Below are positions 7,136 through 7,689 of a DNA stretch of 7,689 bases, one piece after another. How positions within the stretch are numbered: the stretch's first letter is position 1; each line of letters opens with the position of its first letter. The position numbers and the translations under genes are program-made. The notes under the pieces were generated by a model. It searched no databases. It saw only the letters and a program-made list of their open reading frames with translations, and had not been told where the DNA came from. Source of the DNA: an uncultured beta proteobacterium (GTDB lineage Bacteria; Pseudomonadota; Gammaproteobacteria; Burkholderiales; Burkholderiaceae); contig CAJAFJ010000562.1 of NCBI GenBank assembly GCA_903938955.1, positions 1 through 7,689 of the forward strand. Reading direction: 5' to 3'.

Positions 7136-7689
7136 ATGAGCGCTAAAAACCAGCCCTTGTCCGGCAACGCCATGCCCCGTTTTGGCGGCATTGCCAACAT
7201 GTTGCGCTTGCCGGTGGCCACCTCGGCGCAGGGCCTGAACGCCGCCTTTATCGGCGTGCCGCTGGACATCGGCACCTCGCACCGCCCCGGCGCCCGCTTT
7301 GGCCCGCGCCAAATCCGCGCCGAATCCGCGCTGATCCGCCCCTACAACATGGCCACCGGCGCGGCGCCGTTTGACACGCTGCAAGTGGCGGATTTGGGCG
7401 ACGTGCCGATCAACACCTACTCGCTGGAAAAATCGCTGCCCATCATCAGCACGTTTTACGAACAGGTGCTGCAGGCCGACTGCATTCCGCTCACGCTGGG
7501 CGGCGACCACACCATTGCACTGCCCATCCTGCGCGCCGTAGCGGCCCAACATGGCCCGGTCGCGCTGGTGCACGTCGATGCCCACGCCGACGTCAACGAC
7601 GACGCCGGACTTCGACCAGCCATTATCGACGAAAACGGCGACATCAAGAACCTCCTTCGCCATTCGTCCGACGAAACGGCTCGTCAAAA
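7136..7689 (+). CDS. gbuA: Ureohydrolase, 4-guanidinobutyrase-like (agmatinase/arginase family), partial at window end
   Basis: Manganese-dependent ureohydrolase N-terminal half. The opening QPLSGNAMPRFGGIANMLRLP, then GVPLDIGTSHRPGARFGPR, IRAESALIRPYNMATGAAPFD and LTLGGDHTIALPILRA, closely follow P. aeruginosa GbuA as I remember it. GbuA hydrolyses 4-guanidinobutyrate to GABA and urea. First-shell metal ligands present are H125 (GGDH), D148, H150 and D152 (DAHAD). The remaining two Asp ligands would lie beyond the window. The ATG is 2 nt after the permease stop with no clear ribosome binding site, suggesting translational coupling. A neighbouring gabT supports guanidinobutyrase, but agmatinase or guanidinopropionase cannot be excluded. 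After N154-D155 (from ~7601) the reading frame stays open, but the residues no longer resemble the family, where a KIAHGTTFRRA-like stretch is expected. The gene may be interrupted there, or the sequence may be chimeric. Confidence 0.85.
   Translation, partial: MSAKNQPLSGNAMPRFGGIANMLRLPVATSAQGLNAAFIGVPLDIGTSHRPGARFGPRQIRAESALIRPYNMATGAAPFDTLQVADLGDVPINTYSLEKSLPIISTFYEQVLQADCIPLTLGGDHTIALPILRAVAAQHGPVALVHVDAHADVNDDAGLRPAIIDENGDIKNLLRHSSDETARQ
7601..7689. other. Anomalous tail that does not match the ureohydrolase; possible insertion or chimeric junction
   Basis: Up to 7600 the translation tracks the ureohydrolase family residue by residue. From 7601 it reads DAGLRPAIIDENGDIKNLL and onward, which matches nothing expected in GbuA or agmatinase. 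Codons here (GGA, CGA, CTT, CGT) look unlike the strongly C/G-ending usage just before. On the minus strand an AAGGAGG followed by an ATG (7644) is visible, but the short frame from it runs into the ureohydrolase and is probably not a gene. No terminal inverted repeat or transposase motif can be recognised in so short a piece. Confidence 0.45.

Noticed and set aside
6743..7687. Minus-strand open frame of 314 codons opposite the permease and ureohydrolase
   Set aside because: It covers two genes with clear family motifs on the plus strand and has no features of its own. Its start lies in the anomalous tail.
7600..7689. Tail as the terminus of a specific insertion sequence
   Set aside because: No inverted repeat end, duplicated target site or transposase motif can be identified in 89 nt, so no element is named.

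Overview
The window carries one compact catabolic locus from a GC-rich proteobacterium. Codon usage, gene content and the style of the intergenic repeat suggest a betaproteobacterium of the Comamonadaceae type (Rhodoferax/Polaromonas-like). That placement is an impression from sequence character, not a database result.

Layout. On the minus strand, running off the left edge, is a MocR/GabR-type regulator: a GntR winged helix fused to a PLP aminotransferase-like domain (about 1-1338). A 145-nt divergent intergenic region with repeated TGTACA-like half-sites separates it from gabT on the plus strand (1484-2782, GABA transaminase). After a 100-nt gap holding a 31-nt near-perfect palindrome and another TGTA/TACA element come four tightly packed ABC importer genes: ATPase (2883-3965), periplasmic binding protein (4009-5040), long permease (5062-6303) and short permease (6309-7133). 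The last gene begins 2 nt after the second permease. It is a ureohydrolase that resembles 4-guanidinobutyrase (GbuA) more than classical agmatinase, and it runs off the right edge.

How the genes fit together. Automatic annotation would probably call the transporter 'spermidine/putrescine (Pot)', but the neighbours and the binding-protein pocket point to GABA or a close analogue. The binding protein lacks the aromatic residues that grip polyamines in PotD. It has an Arg and an Asp 23 residues apart, the same spacing as the two key GABA-binding residues I recall for Agrobacterium Atu4243. The model is: import of GABA and possibly 4-guanidinobutyrate by the ABC system, conversion of 4-guanidinobutyrate to GABA plus urea by GbuA, and transamination of GABA to succinate semialdehyde by GabT. 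A GabR-like regulator would sense the flux. No succinate-semialdehyde dehydrogenase (gabD) lies in the window.

Caution. The last ~89 nt (7601-7689) stop looking like the ureohydrolase just after its metal-binding DAHAD motif and differ in codon style. This may be an insertion or chimeric junction, so the right-hand gene may be broken or misassembled. No RNA gene, CRISPR array or complete mobile element was found.
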